Shown piece after piece: positions 33,800 to 42,817 of a DNA stretch of 64,000 bases. The notes below the pieces were generated by a model. The model was not told where the DNA came from. It worked only from the letters and a program-made list of their open reading frames with translations, and searched no databases. The stretch covers positions 124,001 through 188,000 of the forward strand of contig NZ_JAIMJB010000003.1 in NCBI RefSeq assembly GCF_021295345.1, given 5' to 3'. The translations under genes were made by a program, and so were the position numbers. Positions within the stretch are counted from its first letter, which is position 1; every line of letters begins with the position of its first letter. This DNA is from Motilimonas eburnea. Its GTDB lineage: Bacteria; Pseudomonadota; Gammaproteobacteria; Enterobacterales; CBDFNC01.

Positions 33800-34570
33800 C
33801 TACTCTATTTTTGGAAAAATATCTAAACCTGAAAAATCATGAACACCAGATTTATTATAGGGCACAACTACCTTAAATGAGTTTCGAGCTGATAGGCTGT
33901 ATACTGAATAGCCTGCATATTTTTTGGAGTCTCGGTAGTCAGCACTATAGATATCAACCCTACCTGGAGTATGTTTACCATTATCACCGGGCAGCAATAA
34001 TTTTCGAGGAGGTTGAGGAGATGCGAATTCATATTGCTCGACATCTATATAAACAGAGTAAAAATCATCAACTGATATTGATAGATCACAATAATCCTCC
34101 CCCTTAACCACATTCGTTACAAATTGATACCAAAAATCATCTTTATTACTAATTTCTTCAAAAGCATAACTTGCTACATTTTTCGGGTTGTATACAATCA
34201 GGTAATTCTTACCCAAATCAAATTCCTTTACTACACCAAAACCTTTGCTATATCTAAGCACGCCCGTACTTAAAACCCAAAAAACAGGATTTTTATGTTC
34301 AGTAAAGGTCGAATCCTTCCCTTTATAAAAAGTGATATCTCGTGAAACTATAGGAAACTCAATAAACCGCACCCAATTATCACCACGTAGATTTTCAATC
34401 ACACTAAATTCATATTCAATGGTCTCATCTTTCTCTTCTCTGCCAACAACCTTAACCAAAGAAACAACATCAGCACTTAATATGTATTTCGCTTTATAAT
34501 CTACTTCACTAGGACACCCCGCATGAGCAAATAAAGGAAGAAGAAAAACAAACACAAAAAGCTTAACCAT
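33800..34570 (-). CDS. Secreted protein of unknown function
   Basis: The protein of about 256 residues starts with a signal peptide (MVKLFVFVFLLPLFAHA) followed directly by GCPSEVDYKAKYILSADVVS. The pattern of Val-rich strands and RGDNW resembles small beta-sandwich proteins of unknown role. The frame opens at 34618, but I choose the ATG at 34570 because the signal peptide begins there. It lies upstream of the three tandem paralogs in the same direction. Confidence 0.68.
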   Translation of the reverse strand: MVKLFVFVFLLPLFAHAGCPSEVDYKAKYILSADVVSLVKVVGREEKDETIEYEFSVIENLRGDNWVRFIEFPIVSRDITFYKGKDSTFTEHKNPVFWVLSTGVLRYSKGFGVVKEFDLGKNYLIVYNPKNVASYAFEEISNKDDFWYQFVTNVVKGEDYCDLSISVDDFYSVYIDVEQYEFASPQPPRKLLLPGDNGKHTPGRVDIYSADYRDSKKYAGYSVYSLSARNSFKVVVPYNKSGVHDFSGLDIFPKIE

Positions 34571-34642
34571 TATTAACTTCACTTTACAAAACCAATAAAA
34601 ACCACTAAAAGATGGCAAGCTACAATAATTACAGTAGCCCCA

Positions 34643-34894
34643 CTAACATTTCAAGTTATCAAGACGCTTATTTAATGATTCAACCATACTATCAAAATTC
34701 CTAGACGACACTTCAGTCATAGTAATACCGTGTTTGTAGAAGTATTCAAAATCATTTTCAAAGACCTTGTAATCTTCACCATTATTCACAACAACATTTT
34801 CATTTAAAAACAAAATCGCATCCAAAACCTCATCATAATCACCAAAGTACTTAGCATAATTATAAATATTACCAGGAAACCTTTCCTTCTCCAT
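34643..34894 (-). pseudogene. 3' part of a duplicated gene, broken by an in-frame TAA
   Basis: These 83 codons match the C-terminal part of the intact paralog at 36125-36763 (FPGNIYNYAKYFG, DAILFLN, NFDSMVESLNKRL). They lie in the same frame as the segment at 34901-35278. Between them reads L-TAA-K-S-M, where the paralog has L-E-K-S-M. An ATG directly after the stop could in principle restart translation. Confidence 0.75.
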
Positions 34895-34900
34895 ACTTTT

Positions 34901-35278
34901 TTATAGATATACTTTGGAAGTAGAAACGTCACCCAAATCAGAGTATATCTTAGAGAGCATATACAGACTCAATGAGGAGCTAAACTGTGAGACAAACCTT
35001 ATCAATTTATCTTTTTCATAGTTATCACCATAAAAACAATCATACGCAAGAATCACAGCCGCTATTTCCGTATTTTCACTGTATAACATATCCCTTAAAA
35101 CATCGTGCTCTAAGTCATGCTCAAAGACATACCATGAAAAAAAGCATAACTTCCCGTGCTCTGTCAGCTCACCTTTTTCATAAGCAGTATAAAGACAATC
35201 AAAAACTTTATTAACATCCATACTTTCATGGTCAGCAAGTACACTGTTACTGCGGTTTTTAAATACATCTCGCCTCAC
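34901..35278 (-). pseudogene. 5' part of a duplicated gene, ending at an in-frame TAA
   Basis: The roughly 125 residues match the N-terminal part of the intact paralog very closely: RRDVFKNRSNSVLADHESMD, GELTEHGKLCFFSWYVFEHD, SENTEIAAVILAYDCFYGD. The frame ends at a TAA where the paralog has a GAA (Glu) codon. The GTG at 35278 is the likely start, with aaggag eight bases before it, as in the paralog. The family is unknown to me. It looks helical, possibly with short TPR-like repeats. Confidence 0.75.
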
Positions 35279-35419
35279 TGTTTTCACTCCTTATTTCCAT
35301 CACCATTATTAATTACAACACTTTAAAAATCATAGTTACACCAATAATCATTACAGCGCAAACAAGAAATTTTTAGTAACAAGTGGTCATACCTTTAATG
35401 AAAATGGCCTATCCTGTTT

Positions 35420-35950
35420 TCACACACACTCATGTGGCAAATAGAATCCCTTGCAACCATGCTCAATCAACAATTCTGCAAGTTCATCACTTACAAGAAG
35501 GTGTAATAAATAATTAACATCTCGAGCGATTGAAAAATCATCATCTTTATATACAAGGGAGCTAAACCCCATAATATCTTTTGTTCCAGTTACAAAAAAA
35601 CACTTAGATTTTTGTTTATCAAGGACATCTACAACCTTCAAAACATTTACTATATAAAAGTCATCAGAGACTCCATCAATAGCTTCTACCCTAACTTTAA
35701 CAAACTGTATCTCATCACTAAATCCAGAAAGAAAACCACATATAGATTCATTCACTAAGGGAGCTATTGTTCCATTTGCAAGCTGTAAACCATTCAAACA
35801 ACTTAACTTACAGTTAAACCTAAAAATAGGAATTACATCGCTACTAAAGAGGGTTGCCTCATTAAAACAGTCAAAGCCAAAGCAACTTTCATTTACAAAC
35901 TCTCCGACCATATTTCTTTCCACATCGGGATTATTCCAAATATATATCAT
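35420..35950 (-). CDS. Imm11-like immunity protein, second copy
   Basis: The 176-residue protein is a paralog of the one at 24353-24880, with matching start MIYIWNNPDVERNMVGEFV, centre DFYIVNVLKVVDVLDKQKS, and end HGCKGFYLPHEC. The two share roughly half their residues by eye, so the duplication is old. It lies between the broken and the intact copy of another duplicated gene. Its target toxin is unknown. Confidence 0.72.
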   Translation of the reverse strand: MIYIWNNPDVERNMVGEFVNESCFGFDCFNEATLFSSDVIPIFRFNCKLSCLNGLQLANGTIAPLVNESICGFLSGFSDEIQFVKVRVEAIDGVSDDFYIVNVLKVVDVLDKQKSKCFFVTGTKDIMGFSSLVYKDDDFSIARDVNYLLHLLVSDELAELLIEHGCKGFYLPHECV

Positions 35951-36124
35951 TCTATTTAATCCAATCCCTACTCACCGAGTTCAATGCTCTCCCCCCTGTC
36001 CTTAGCATTTGCCTTTCACGCGCAATGATATTAGAAACTTAACTATAAAAATCTCTATCCTGCATTTCTTCTGAAGACACCTTAGGCTAAGGCACCCTAC
36101 TAATTAATTACCTGCACTATCTTT

Positions 36125-36763
36125 TCAATTTTTCCTCAGTTCAAAAAGACGTTTATTTAAGGACTCAATCATACTATCAAAATTCCTAGGCGACATTTCA
36201 CTCATAGTGATACAGTGTTTGTTGAAGCATTCAAAATTATTTTCAAAGTCCTTGTTAATTTCACCATCACTCACAACAACACTTTTATTTAAAAATAAAA
36301 TTGCATCAAGCACCTCATTACAACCCCCAAAGTACTTTGCATAATTATAAATATTATTAGGAAAACATTTCTTTTTCATGCTTTTTTCAAGATATACCTT
36401 TGCAGTAGAAACATCACCCAAGTTGAAATATATTTCAGAAAGCATAAATAGGCTCACTGAGGAACTAAACCGCGAGACAAATTTTATCAACTTTCCTTTT
36501 TCAAAGTTTTCACCATAAATACAGTCATACGCCAGAATCACAGCTGCTATCTCCGTATTTTCACTGTATAAGATATCCCTTAAAACATCGTGATCTAGTT
36601 CATACTCAAACACATACCATGAAAAAAAGCACAATTTCCCATGCTCTGTCAGCTCACCTTTTTTATAAGCAGTATATAGACAATCAAAAACTTTATTAAC
36701 ATCCATATTTTCATGGTCAGCAAGCACACTGTTGCTGCGATTTCTAAATACATCACGCTTCAC
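36125..36763 (-). CDS. Unknown helical protein, intact paralog
   Basis: The 212-residue protein is the unbroken form of the gene split at 34643-35278. It is rich in helices (FDCLYTAYKKGELTEHGKLC, SLFMLSEIYFNLGDVSTAKV), reminiscent of TPR or Sel1 folding, and has no signal peptide. I place the start at GTG 36763 because it aligns with the start of the paralog and follows a purine-rich ribosome site containing eight G. The open frame begins at 36790. Confidence 0.7.
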   Translation of the reverse strand: MKRDVFRNRSNSVLADHENMDVNKVFDCLYTAYKKGELTEHGKLCFFSWYVFEYELDHDVLRDILYSENTEIAAVILAYDCIYGENFEKGKLIKFVSRFSSSVSLFMLSEIYFNLGDVSTAKVYLEKSMKKKCFPNNIYNYAKYFGGCNEVLDAILFLNKSVVVSDGEINKDFENNFECFNKHCITMSEMSPRNFDSMIESLNKRLFELRKN

Positions 36764-36841
36764 TGTCCCCCCCCTTATTTCCACCACCACTTTTCACAAC
36801 TCAACACCACCACGTACGATTTTCCATTCAGCCATATTTAC

Positions 36842-37099
36842 TCACCACTTCCAAAGAAAGATAAATACAACTAAACCTGAAACCAAAGCTGAGAAAAAGT
36901 AAGCATAGGCGATCCCCCTAGCTGTTTCCCATTTTTTACCAAGAGGAATAACAACGAAAAACGGACATAAAAATAAAATAAGGTACACAATCGGATTAAA
37001 CTGAAAAACAAGGATCAGCGATACTGTAAAAATCACTAAACAAGCTAGAAAGGGAGTTCTTGAAACTGTCTTGCCAAACACTGTTAGCTTATTCTTCAT
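36842..37099 (-). CDS. Small membrane protein of unknown function
   Basis: The 85-residue protein has three predicted membrane helices (PFLACLVIFTVSLILVFQF, a second from about 35 to 53, and a third at the C-terminus). No family is recognised. It stands first in the minus-strand run of small genes, 79 bases before the unknown helical protein. It could be another immunity or stress membrane protein. Confidence 0.6.
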   Translation of the reverse strand: MKNKLTVFGKTVSRTPFLACLVIFTVSLILVFQFNPIVYLILFLCPFFVVIPLGKKWETARGIAYAYFFSALVSGLVVFIFLWKW

Positions 37100-37285
37100 A
37101 CTTAATGCGCCTTAATAATATTTCGATGACAAAATTAACGCCTATTTTGCTGCTTTTTAGTCAGCTCGGCGTCCAATCCATCACCTAGCAATAAAAAGTG
37201 AGAGTCTAAACATACACAGTTTTTCATCAATACAACTTAGGCTAGCTGGCGAACAACTAGATTTAAGAAACCAAGCTAAACCTGA

Positions 37286-37516
37286 TTAGGGATTATGACA
37301 ACCACAATGCGGGCAGTAAGAAGCACGCGTGCCCTTATGGCATTGGCGGCAAACATTGGCGCGGGTTATGAGCACAGTGAAGGCGCCGCAGCAGGACCAA
37401 AGCAATACATGGCGATTCTTTTTATGGGCGGCGATGGCGCAGATCAGTGCAAAGTAGACCCCACCAGCTAAAACGTATTCAGTCAAAGTCACCACCAAGT
37501 ATAAAATTTTAGTCAA
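37286..37516 (-). CDS. Small membrane protein with a C-terminal zinc ribbon
   Basis: The 76-residue protein has two predicted membrane helices followed by a Cys-rich tail, ANVCRQCHKGTRASYCPHCG, with two CxxC pairs that should bind one zinc ion. No function can be assigned. It is a single gene between the immunity-type array and the TonB cluster. Confidence 0.6.
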   Translation of the reverse strand: MTKILYLVVTLTEYVLAGGVYFALICAIAAHKKNRHVLLWSCCGAFTVLITRANVCRQCHKGTRASYCPHCGCHNP

Positions 37517-37597
37517 TTAAATATTATCAGCTGGATAAAAGCAACTGGGTTTTGGTTACTTGGTTTGAGTTGCCTGATTTTAGTTACCTAGTGAAAT

Positions 37598-38800
37598 CTA
37601 CAAGGTCTTGCTCGCTGGGTCTTCTAACTTATTTTCTAATAAGGCAACCCAGTTGCTGGCTTGGCTCGCTGTGGTCTGTTGTTGCTGGGCTTGGCGGGCA
37701 TATTGCAGTGCTTGTTGATATTGGTTTAGGGCGTAGTAAGCTTGAACCTTAGCCAAGGCGACCGAGCCTTGGGTGGCAGCAGGTAGCGAATGGCCAAGGC
37801 TTTCGAGTACCTTAATGGCTTGCTGGTGATCTTGAGCCAAGCTGTATAAGGAAGCCTGCTGCATATAGTGCTTAGCAAGGCCTGTTTGCGCCGCTACCTT
37901 ACCCCATACCTTAGCGGCGCGCTGGTATTCGCGGGCTTGCTGCCAGTAACCCGCCAGCTCGGTTAAATTGCTTACATTGGCATCGAGTGAACCGTTATCC
38001 AGATGAGCAGCAAGCAAATTAGCCGCTTGATAGGGCAAGCCGGCATTGGCGCGCAGGCGCGCTAGGTTTTGTAGCTCCCTAGCGCCTTGTAGCATATTGG
38101 CTTGGTACGCGATTTCTAAGGTACTAAGGGCACGTTTATGGTCGTTCATTTGCAGATAAACCGACGACAACTGCTGCCACCAGCGTTTGTTATCGGGCTG
38201 GTGTTCGGTTAAGCCTTGTAACACCTTAGCGGCATTGGCCAACTGGCCAAGCTGATAATAGCCATTTAATAGCATCAGCTGGGCCGACTGATTAAATACC
38301 TTGCTGCGTTTGATGCCCAATTGCGCATGGTTCACCACATTTTGCCATTGCTCCAGCTGGTAATAGGCTTGGGCCATATGCAGGTAATAATTAGCGTCTC
38401 GCTGGCTTTTATCCACCTTGCGATAATGCTGCAGGGCCTGCTTGGCTTGTTGCTCTGCAAGATAAAGATCGGCCAACATGCGCTGGGTTTGCGATTGCTC
38501 AAGTGGCGGTAAAGCTTGCTCGGCCACCGCCTCACTCAAGCTGCGTAGTGCGGCCTTGGGTTGGTCTAATAACCAATAAAGATTACCCGTAAAACGCTTA
38601 ACATAGGCGGTTTCAAATCCCGCCTTGGGCGAGGTTTGTTTTAGCACCTGTAGCGCTTTTTGATATTGCTGCTGCTGATAAAACTGATGCGCGGGTTTAA
38701 CCTGTTTTGCCAAAGCAGCACTTAAGGCCGTTTGGCTCGCGGCATTAGCAAGGGCGAAACAGCTGCTCACTAAAAGCAATAAGGTTAAGATCCATTTCAT
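37598..38800 (-). CDS. TPR protein of the TonB2-type system
   Basis: The 400-residue protein has a signal peptide (cut after about residue 20, LANA) and about ten tetratricopeptide-type helix pairs, such as AHQFYQQQQYQKALQVLKQ and QQAIKVLESLG. It is the last gene of the TonB-ExbB-ExbD cluster, starting three bases after tonB. A periplasmic TPR protein is usual in the Shewanella and Vibrio TonB2 clusters, where it is thought to help energy transfer or hold the complex to the wall. Confidence 0.88.
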   Translation of the reverse strand: MKWILTLLLLVSSCFALANAASQTALSAALAKQVKPAHQFYQQQQYQKALQVLKQTSPKAGFETAYVKRFTGNLYWLLDQPKAALRSLSEAVAEQALPPLEQSQTQRMLADLYLAEQQAKQALQHYRKVDKSQRDANYYLHMAQAYYQLEQWQNVVNHAQLGIKRSKVFNQSAQLMLLNGYYQLGQLANAAKVLQGLTEHQPDNKRWWQQLSSVYLQMNDHKRALSTLEIAYQANMLQGARELQNLARLRANAGLPYQAANLLAAHLDNGSLDANVSNLTELAGYWQQAREYQRAAKVWGKVAAQTGLAKHYMQQASLYSLAQDHQQAIKVLESLGHSLPAATQGSVALAKVQAYYALNQYQQALQYARQAQQQQTTASQASNWVALLENKLEDPASKTL

Positions 38801-38803
38801 CGT

Positions 38804-39538
38804 TTATTGCCTCATTTTAAACTCAAAACGCTGACGCTGCTGGGTTTGCATTTGAGCTTTACCATCCACAATTAGCGGTTTGAACTTCCATTTTTTCATC
38901 GCTTTTTTCACCGCTTTTTCAAACGTACGTTTAGGTTTAGCTTCAATGATTTTTACATTAATCGCTCGCCCCGATGTGCTGATATCGTAACTTACGATCA
39001 CATAACCTTCTTTACCTCGCCTTTGCGCCCTGATGGGAAAATCGGGCTCCACGCGATGCAAGGGCACCGCCATGGTATCGCCTGCACTGGGCTGAGTAAT
39101 AGGTGCCGGTACTGCCGCTACTGGCGCACTGATAAGCTTGGCAACAGGCTCACTAACGACCGGCTGAGTGACGGCTTGCGGGGCCGGTTTAGTGGGCTTG
39201 GCAACCACATTGGGCATGCTGATGGCCACGGCGCTCATTTGCATGGTTAAATTAACCTTCGGCGCTTCGAGTTTAGCGGCCACGGGCTTAGGTGTTTGCG
39301 GTTTAACTTGTGGCTGGGCCACTTGCTGCGCAGCCACAGGTTGAACTTGAGGCTGAATAGGCTTTTGCCTGATCTTACGCTCACTGTGCTCTTGCTGCTC
39401 TGACATCACCAGATCAAAATACGGCGTTGGCTCAGATTTAGGTAAGGCGCTGAGATCTTTATAAATCAGCCCCGCCATAAAGATAAACAGCGAGAAAGCA
39501 ACGATGGGCGCGCCAATAAAGGCCAGCAAAATGCGCAT
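38804..39538 (-). CDS. TonB-family energy-transducing protein
   Basis: The 244-residue protein has an N-terminal membrane anchor (LLAFIGAPIVAFSLFIFMAG), a long Pro-, Lys- and Val-rich periplasmic spacer and a C-terminal TonB domain (VEPDFPIRAQRRGKEGYVIV, ending FEFKMRQ). It passes energy from ExbB/ExbD to outer-membrane receptors for iron complexes, haem or vitamins. It follows exbD in one operon, as in the TonB2 systems of Vibrio and Shewanella. Confidence 0.92.
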   Translation of the reverse strand: MRILLAFIGAPIVAFSLFIFMAGLIYKDLSALPKSEPTPYFDLVMSEQQEHSERKIRQKPIQPQVQPVAAQQVAQPQVKPQTPKPVAAKLEAPKVNLTMQMSAVAISMPNVVAKPTKPAPQAVTQPVVSEPVAKLISAPVAAVPAPITQPSAGDTMAVPLHRVEPDFPIRAQRRGKEGYVIVSYDISTSGRAINVKIIEAKPKRTFEKAVKKAMKKWKFKPLIVDGKAQMQTQQRQRFEFKMRQ

Positions 39539-39940
39539 CTAAGGCTGCTCCGCCGCAACCGAGATTTGTTTGATGCCCGCTGATTTCGCCGCGTCCATCA
39601 CATTCACCACCACGCCGTGGCGCGCTTGCTGATCGGCTTGGATCACTAGCCCCACTTCACCGCGCTCGGCCACCACGCGCTCCAGGGCTAATTGCACCTT
39701 TTGCACATCCAGTTGTTTTCTATCGAGGTAAATCTCGCCGTTTTCTTTAATGGCAATAAACACGCCCGCATTTTTTTGCTCTGTAGCCGACGTGGCACTC
39801 GGGCGATGGACTTCGATCCCCGACTCACGTACAAAGGAAGTGGTGACAATAAAGAAAATCAGCATGATAAACACCACGTCCAACATAGGCGTGAGATCGA
39901 TTTGCGCATCGTCTTCGGGTCTAACTCGTCTTCTTCTCAT
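39539..39940 (-). CDS. Biopolymer transport protein ExbD
   Basis: The 133-residue protein has one membrane helix with the proton-carrying Asp in DLTPMLDVVFIMLIFFIVT and a small periplasmic domain. It forms the proton channel with ExbB. It starts three bases after the ExbB stop. The matching basic tail (MRRRRVRPEDD) faces the cytoplasm. Confidence 0.94.
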   Translation of the reverse strand: MRRRRVRPEDDAQIDLTPMLDVVFIMLIFFIVTTSFVRESGIEVHRPSATSATEQKNAGVFIAIKENGEIYLDRKQLDVQKVQLALERVVAERGEVGLVIQADQQARHGVVVNVMDAAKSAGIKQISVAAEQP

Positions 39941-39943
39941 GAT

Positions 39944-40492
39944 TTAATTTACGACCAATTGTTGGGAAAAGCGACTTAACAGCACCTTGCTGCGTCGCTC
40001 TAACCGTGAATACACTAATAATCCAGACAAGGCACACACCAACCCCGCTAGGGTGGGAATGGTGGCCATGGAAATGCCCGATGCCAATAGCTTAGGGTTA
40101 CCTGTGCCGTGGACGGCCACCACGTCAAACACTTGGATCATGCCAGATACTGTGCCAAGTAGCCCCAGCAAGGGGCAGATTTTGATCAAGGCCGACAGCA
40201 AAGGAAAGTGCCGCGTGAGGGCCAGCTCGGCCTGACCTATCATGGCTTGGCGAATAAATGGGTCTTGCCAATGCTGCCCTTGCTTGCCCTGTTGCTCAAG
40301 CAATTGCTGACGCTGCTGCCAACGCGCTAACCAATGCTGTTGCAAAGGGTTAAAGCTAAGCCAGATAAAATAAGTCCGCTCCAGAATCAATAACCATAAC
40401 AGCACCAATACCGCGGCGATGGCGTACATGACGACACCACCAGCGCGGATAAATACGCTGACTAACTCAATCGAGTTATCAATTTCAATCAC
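39944..40492 (-). CDS. ExbB-type proton channel protein
   Basis: The 182-residue protein has the MotA/TolQ/ExbB fold with three membrane helices (GGVVMYAIAAVLVLLWLLI, a pair around LIKICPLLGLLGTVSGMI and GISMATIPTLAGLVCALSGL). I set the start at GTG 40492, one base after the upstream stop. The open frame runs on to 40579, but that part overlaps the upstream gene in another frame and does not look like ExbB. Confidence 0.9.
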   Translation of the reverse strand: MIEIDNSIELVSVFIRAGGVVMYAIAAVLVLLWLLILERTYFIWLSFNPLQQHWLARWQQRQQLLEQQGKQGQHWQDPFIRQAMIGQAELALTRHFPLLSALIKICPLLGLLGTVSGMIQVFDVVAVHGTGNPKLLASGISMATIPTLAGLVCALSGLLVYSRLERRSKVLLSRFSQQLVVN

Positions 40493-40493
40493 G

Positions 40494-41876
40494 TTAACCC
40501 GCCTGTAGCTGCGGCGCACGCTGGTTGACTGGCAGGGCTGACTGAGTTTGCCCGGCTTGCATTTCGGCTTGCTCGGCAATCAGACCTATGCTTTGCTGCT
40601 CAAGTAAGATGATCAAACGATTGGCGCGGCCATGTAAAATGCTATGCAGTAACAACAAAGGCAAAGCAGCTACTAAGCCCATAACGGTGGTGATCAAGGC
40701 CATGGAAATGCCACCGGCCATCAGTTTCGGGTCGCTGGTGCCAAACACGGTAATGGATTGGAAGGTGCCTATCATGCCGGTGACCGTGCCTAATAAGCCC
40801 ATCATGGGTGCCATTGCCGCTAAGATTTTTAGAATGCTGTTGCCGCGCTCTAGTGCCGGCACTTCGCGCATCACGGCTTCGTCTAATTTTAGCTCTAGCA
40901 CCTCGGTGGGACGGTCTTGGTAAGCCAAATACACCGCCATAATGCGTCCTAATGGGTTGTTCTTGTTAGCTGCGCCTTGTTTGGTCTGACGGTGGATAAG
41001 CAGTGATACCTTAGTTAGCCGCACCGCTCGCACTAGGGCGATAATCAAGCCTAAGGCTAACACCGCCAAGATACAGTAACCTATCACGCCGCCTTGTTGG
41101 ATCCGCTCGCCTAAGGTTGGCGTTTTCGCTAATAAGGTCAGTAGCTCGCCCTTGGCCGGATCAAAGTAAAACGCCTGCGGTGCACTCTTGCTCGCATCCC
41201 AACCACCTAAAGCCGCAGCCGCTCGGCCTGATACCGGTATGTGCACTAGGCCACCGGTTTGTTCATCTCGCAGCAGGTACGCGCCGTTACTCGCTAAATT
41301 AAAGCTACCAAAACGGGTCACGGTTTGGCTTTCACTTACGCCAGCAGGGCTCGCCACTTGGCTGCTAAATTGCGCCACTTTGCCCGCGGCGGTCATATCT
41401 TGTAGCAATAAGAACCAAAGCTGCTCGAGCTCGGTTAATGAAGGCAAGGCTTTGCGCTTGGCCAAGTCATTGACAAATGGCGCCCGCTCTGGGTATTGGC
41501 TGGTGATCAAAGCGCTTGCAAAATCCTCTGACACTTCGCTGGTCACTTGACGTACCACACCGAAGACTTCGCCCAAATTATCAGTGGCTATGGCTAAGCT
41601 TTCTTCTAGCTCGGCTAAGGTTTGCTCTTGTTGGTCAAACTGAGCGTTTAAGGCATCCGTTTGCGCCTTGATCACTTGGTGCTCGGCTTGGGCTTTGGCC
41701 AACTGCTCGCGCCAGTAGGCTAAATCTTTGCTGAAGTCGGCCTTGCGCGCGTTATCCACCTGCTGGTTTTTGGCTTGCTGGGCTTTAACTTGCTGCAATA
41801 AATCGTCGAGTTGATTGGCTGCGGCCGTGTTCAACAGGAAAAATCCAATGAATAGCAGCCCGATAACGGTTCTCAT
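40494..41876 (-). CDS. TtpC-like protein with a MotA/TolQ/ExbB domain
   Basis: The 460-residue protein starts with a signal peptide (cut after about residue 19, TAAA), has a coiled-coil region (about 25-110, LAYWREQLAKAQAEHQVIKA) and a periplasmic domain, and then an ExbB domain from about residue 265 (IQQGGVIGYCILAVLALGLI, LKILAAMAPMMGLLGTVTGM, GGISMALITTVMGLVAALPL). This layout is that of TtpC, the extra protein needed by Vibrio TonB2 systems. It overlaps the start of the DUF3450 stop by four bases. Confidence 0.9.
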   Translation of the reverse strand: MRTVIGLLFIGFFLLNTAAANQLDDLLQQVKAQQAKNQQVDNARKADFSKDLAYWREQLAKAQAEHQVIKAQTDALNAQFDQQEQTLAELEESLAIATDNLGEVFGVVRQVTSEVSEDFASALITSQYPERAPFVNDLAKRKALPSLTELEQLWFLLLQDMTAAGKVAQFSSQVASPAGVSESQTVTRFGSFNLASNGAYLLRDEQTGGLVHIPVSGRAAAALGGWDASKSAPQAFYFDPAKGELLTLLAKTPTLGERIQQGGVIGYCILAVLALGLIIALVRAVRLTKVSLLIHRQTKQGAANKNNPLGRIMAVYLAYQDRPTEVLELKLDEAVMREVPALERGNSILKILAAMAPMMGLLGTVTGMIGTFQSITVFGTSDPKLMAGGISMALITTVMGLVAALPLLLLHSILHGRANRLIILLEQQSIGLIAEQAEMQAGQTQSALPVNQRAPQLQAG

Positions 41877-42646
41877 TGGCTCACCTCCGCAATCAAAGGT
41901 AAGCGAATTAAGTCAGGAATAGCGGACTTTTTGGCAATCTCGATGGCCTGTTTCACATCCGCGCCATAGCTGGCATCCACTTCTAACCACACGCCATTTT
42001 GCTTATCCCAGCTCCACACTTGCTTGCCATCAAGAGATAAAGCCACCAAGACTAAGCGGCCCAAATAAAAGTAATGCACGGTGCGCGTGGTCTCACCTAA
42101 GGTTAACTCGCCTTGGTATTCACCGATTTTACTGCCGTATTCGGCTTCAATTTGGTACGCGGTCAAAATACGGCGGTATTTTTCCGCTTCGGTGATGTCC
42201 GCTTGGGTCATCATTTGCTGCAGCTGCGCAATTCTTTCTTGTCTTTCTTCGGGTAAGAAAGGCGTATCGAGGGCAACAAACTGCGCCAGCTTGTCTAGCA
42301 TCTGCGTCATCAAAGGCACTAAGCCTTGGCGCGTTTCTTTCACGTCGATGATTTGCTGCTCGTAAGAGGCAATCTCTTGGCCTTGGTCTTTAACTAGCTC
42401 ACTAAGATAAAGGTTATATTGGGCCAATTGCTGCGCTTCACTTTGTAGCGCATTTACTTGCGCGATAATGGCCTGTTTTTCATCATCCAGGTTGTTTATG
42501 GTCTGCTGTGCCTGTTGGCCTTGCTCGACGTCTTTTAGCGCCTGCTGCTGAACTTGACTGACACTGGCAGCAGTTGCAGATGCACTGATAACCAGCCAAG
42601 CGATGCCTAACGGCAACCCTTGATTTAAAATACGGCGATACAACAA
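41873..42646 (-). CDS. DUF3450 periplasmic coiled-coil protein
   Basis: The 257-residue protein has a signal peptide (cut after about residue 27) and a helical coiled-coil region (VQQQALKDVEQGQQAQQTIN, DEKQAIIAQVNALQSEAQQL) followed by a C-terminal domain with RTVHYFYLGRLVLVALSLDG. DUF3450 genes head the TonB2/TtpC clusters of Shewanella and relatives. Its job is not established. It is the first gene of the operon, with a Fur-like box about 55 bases upstream. Confidence 0.9.
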   Translation of the reverse strand: MLYRRILNQGLPLGIAWLVISASATAASVSQVQQQALKDVEQGQQAQQTINNLDDEKQAIIAQVNALQSEAQQLAQYNLYLSELVKDQGQEIASYEQQIIDVKETRQGLVPLMTQMLDKLAQFVALDTPFLPEERQERIAQLQQMMTQADITEAEKYRRILTAYQIEAEYGSKIGEYQGELTLGETTRTVHYFYLGRLVLVALSLDGKQVWSWDKQNGVWLEVDASYGADVKQAIEIAKKSAIPDLIRLPLIAEVSQ

Positions 42647-42700
42647 AACGACCTCGATTTAGCAGTGATAATGGAATAATTGATAACAACTCTCTTATGA

Positions 42701-42715
42701 TAATGAATCTCATTA
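42701..42715. promoter_or_regulatory. Fur-like box upstream of the TonB cluster
   Basis: Two six-base arms, taatga (42701-42706) and tcatta (42710-42715), are a perfect inverted repeat with the spacer atc, in the context gataatgaatctcatta that resembles the Fur consensus. It lies 55 bases upstream of the DUF3450 start. Iron control of TonB2 clusters is usual. Confidence 0.6.
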
Positions 42716-42817
42716 GAGTTAACAATCAAAAACATGCTTATTATAATCTTTTATTGTAGCCAAGTCGGCTGGTTAAATAATCAGCATTATTTGGCCTTCG
42801 AGAGCAGCCAGTTTATT

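Noticed and set aside
40493..40579. N-terminal extension of the ExbB-type protein to 40579
   Set aside because: The added residues overlap the upstream coding sequence, are rich in Lys, Pro and Ser and unlike ExbB. A GTG at 40492 directly after the upstream stop gives the normal length.
42483..42725. 80-codon minus-strand frame over the DUF3450 start and promoter
   Set aside because: It overlaps the signal peptide region of a clear gene in another frame and covers the Fur-like box.
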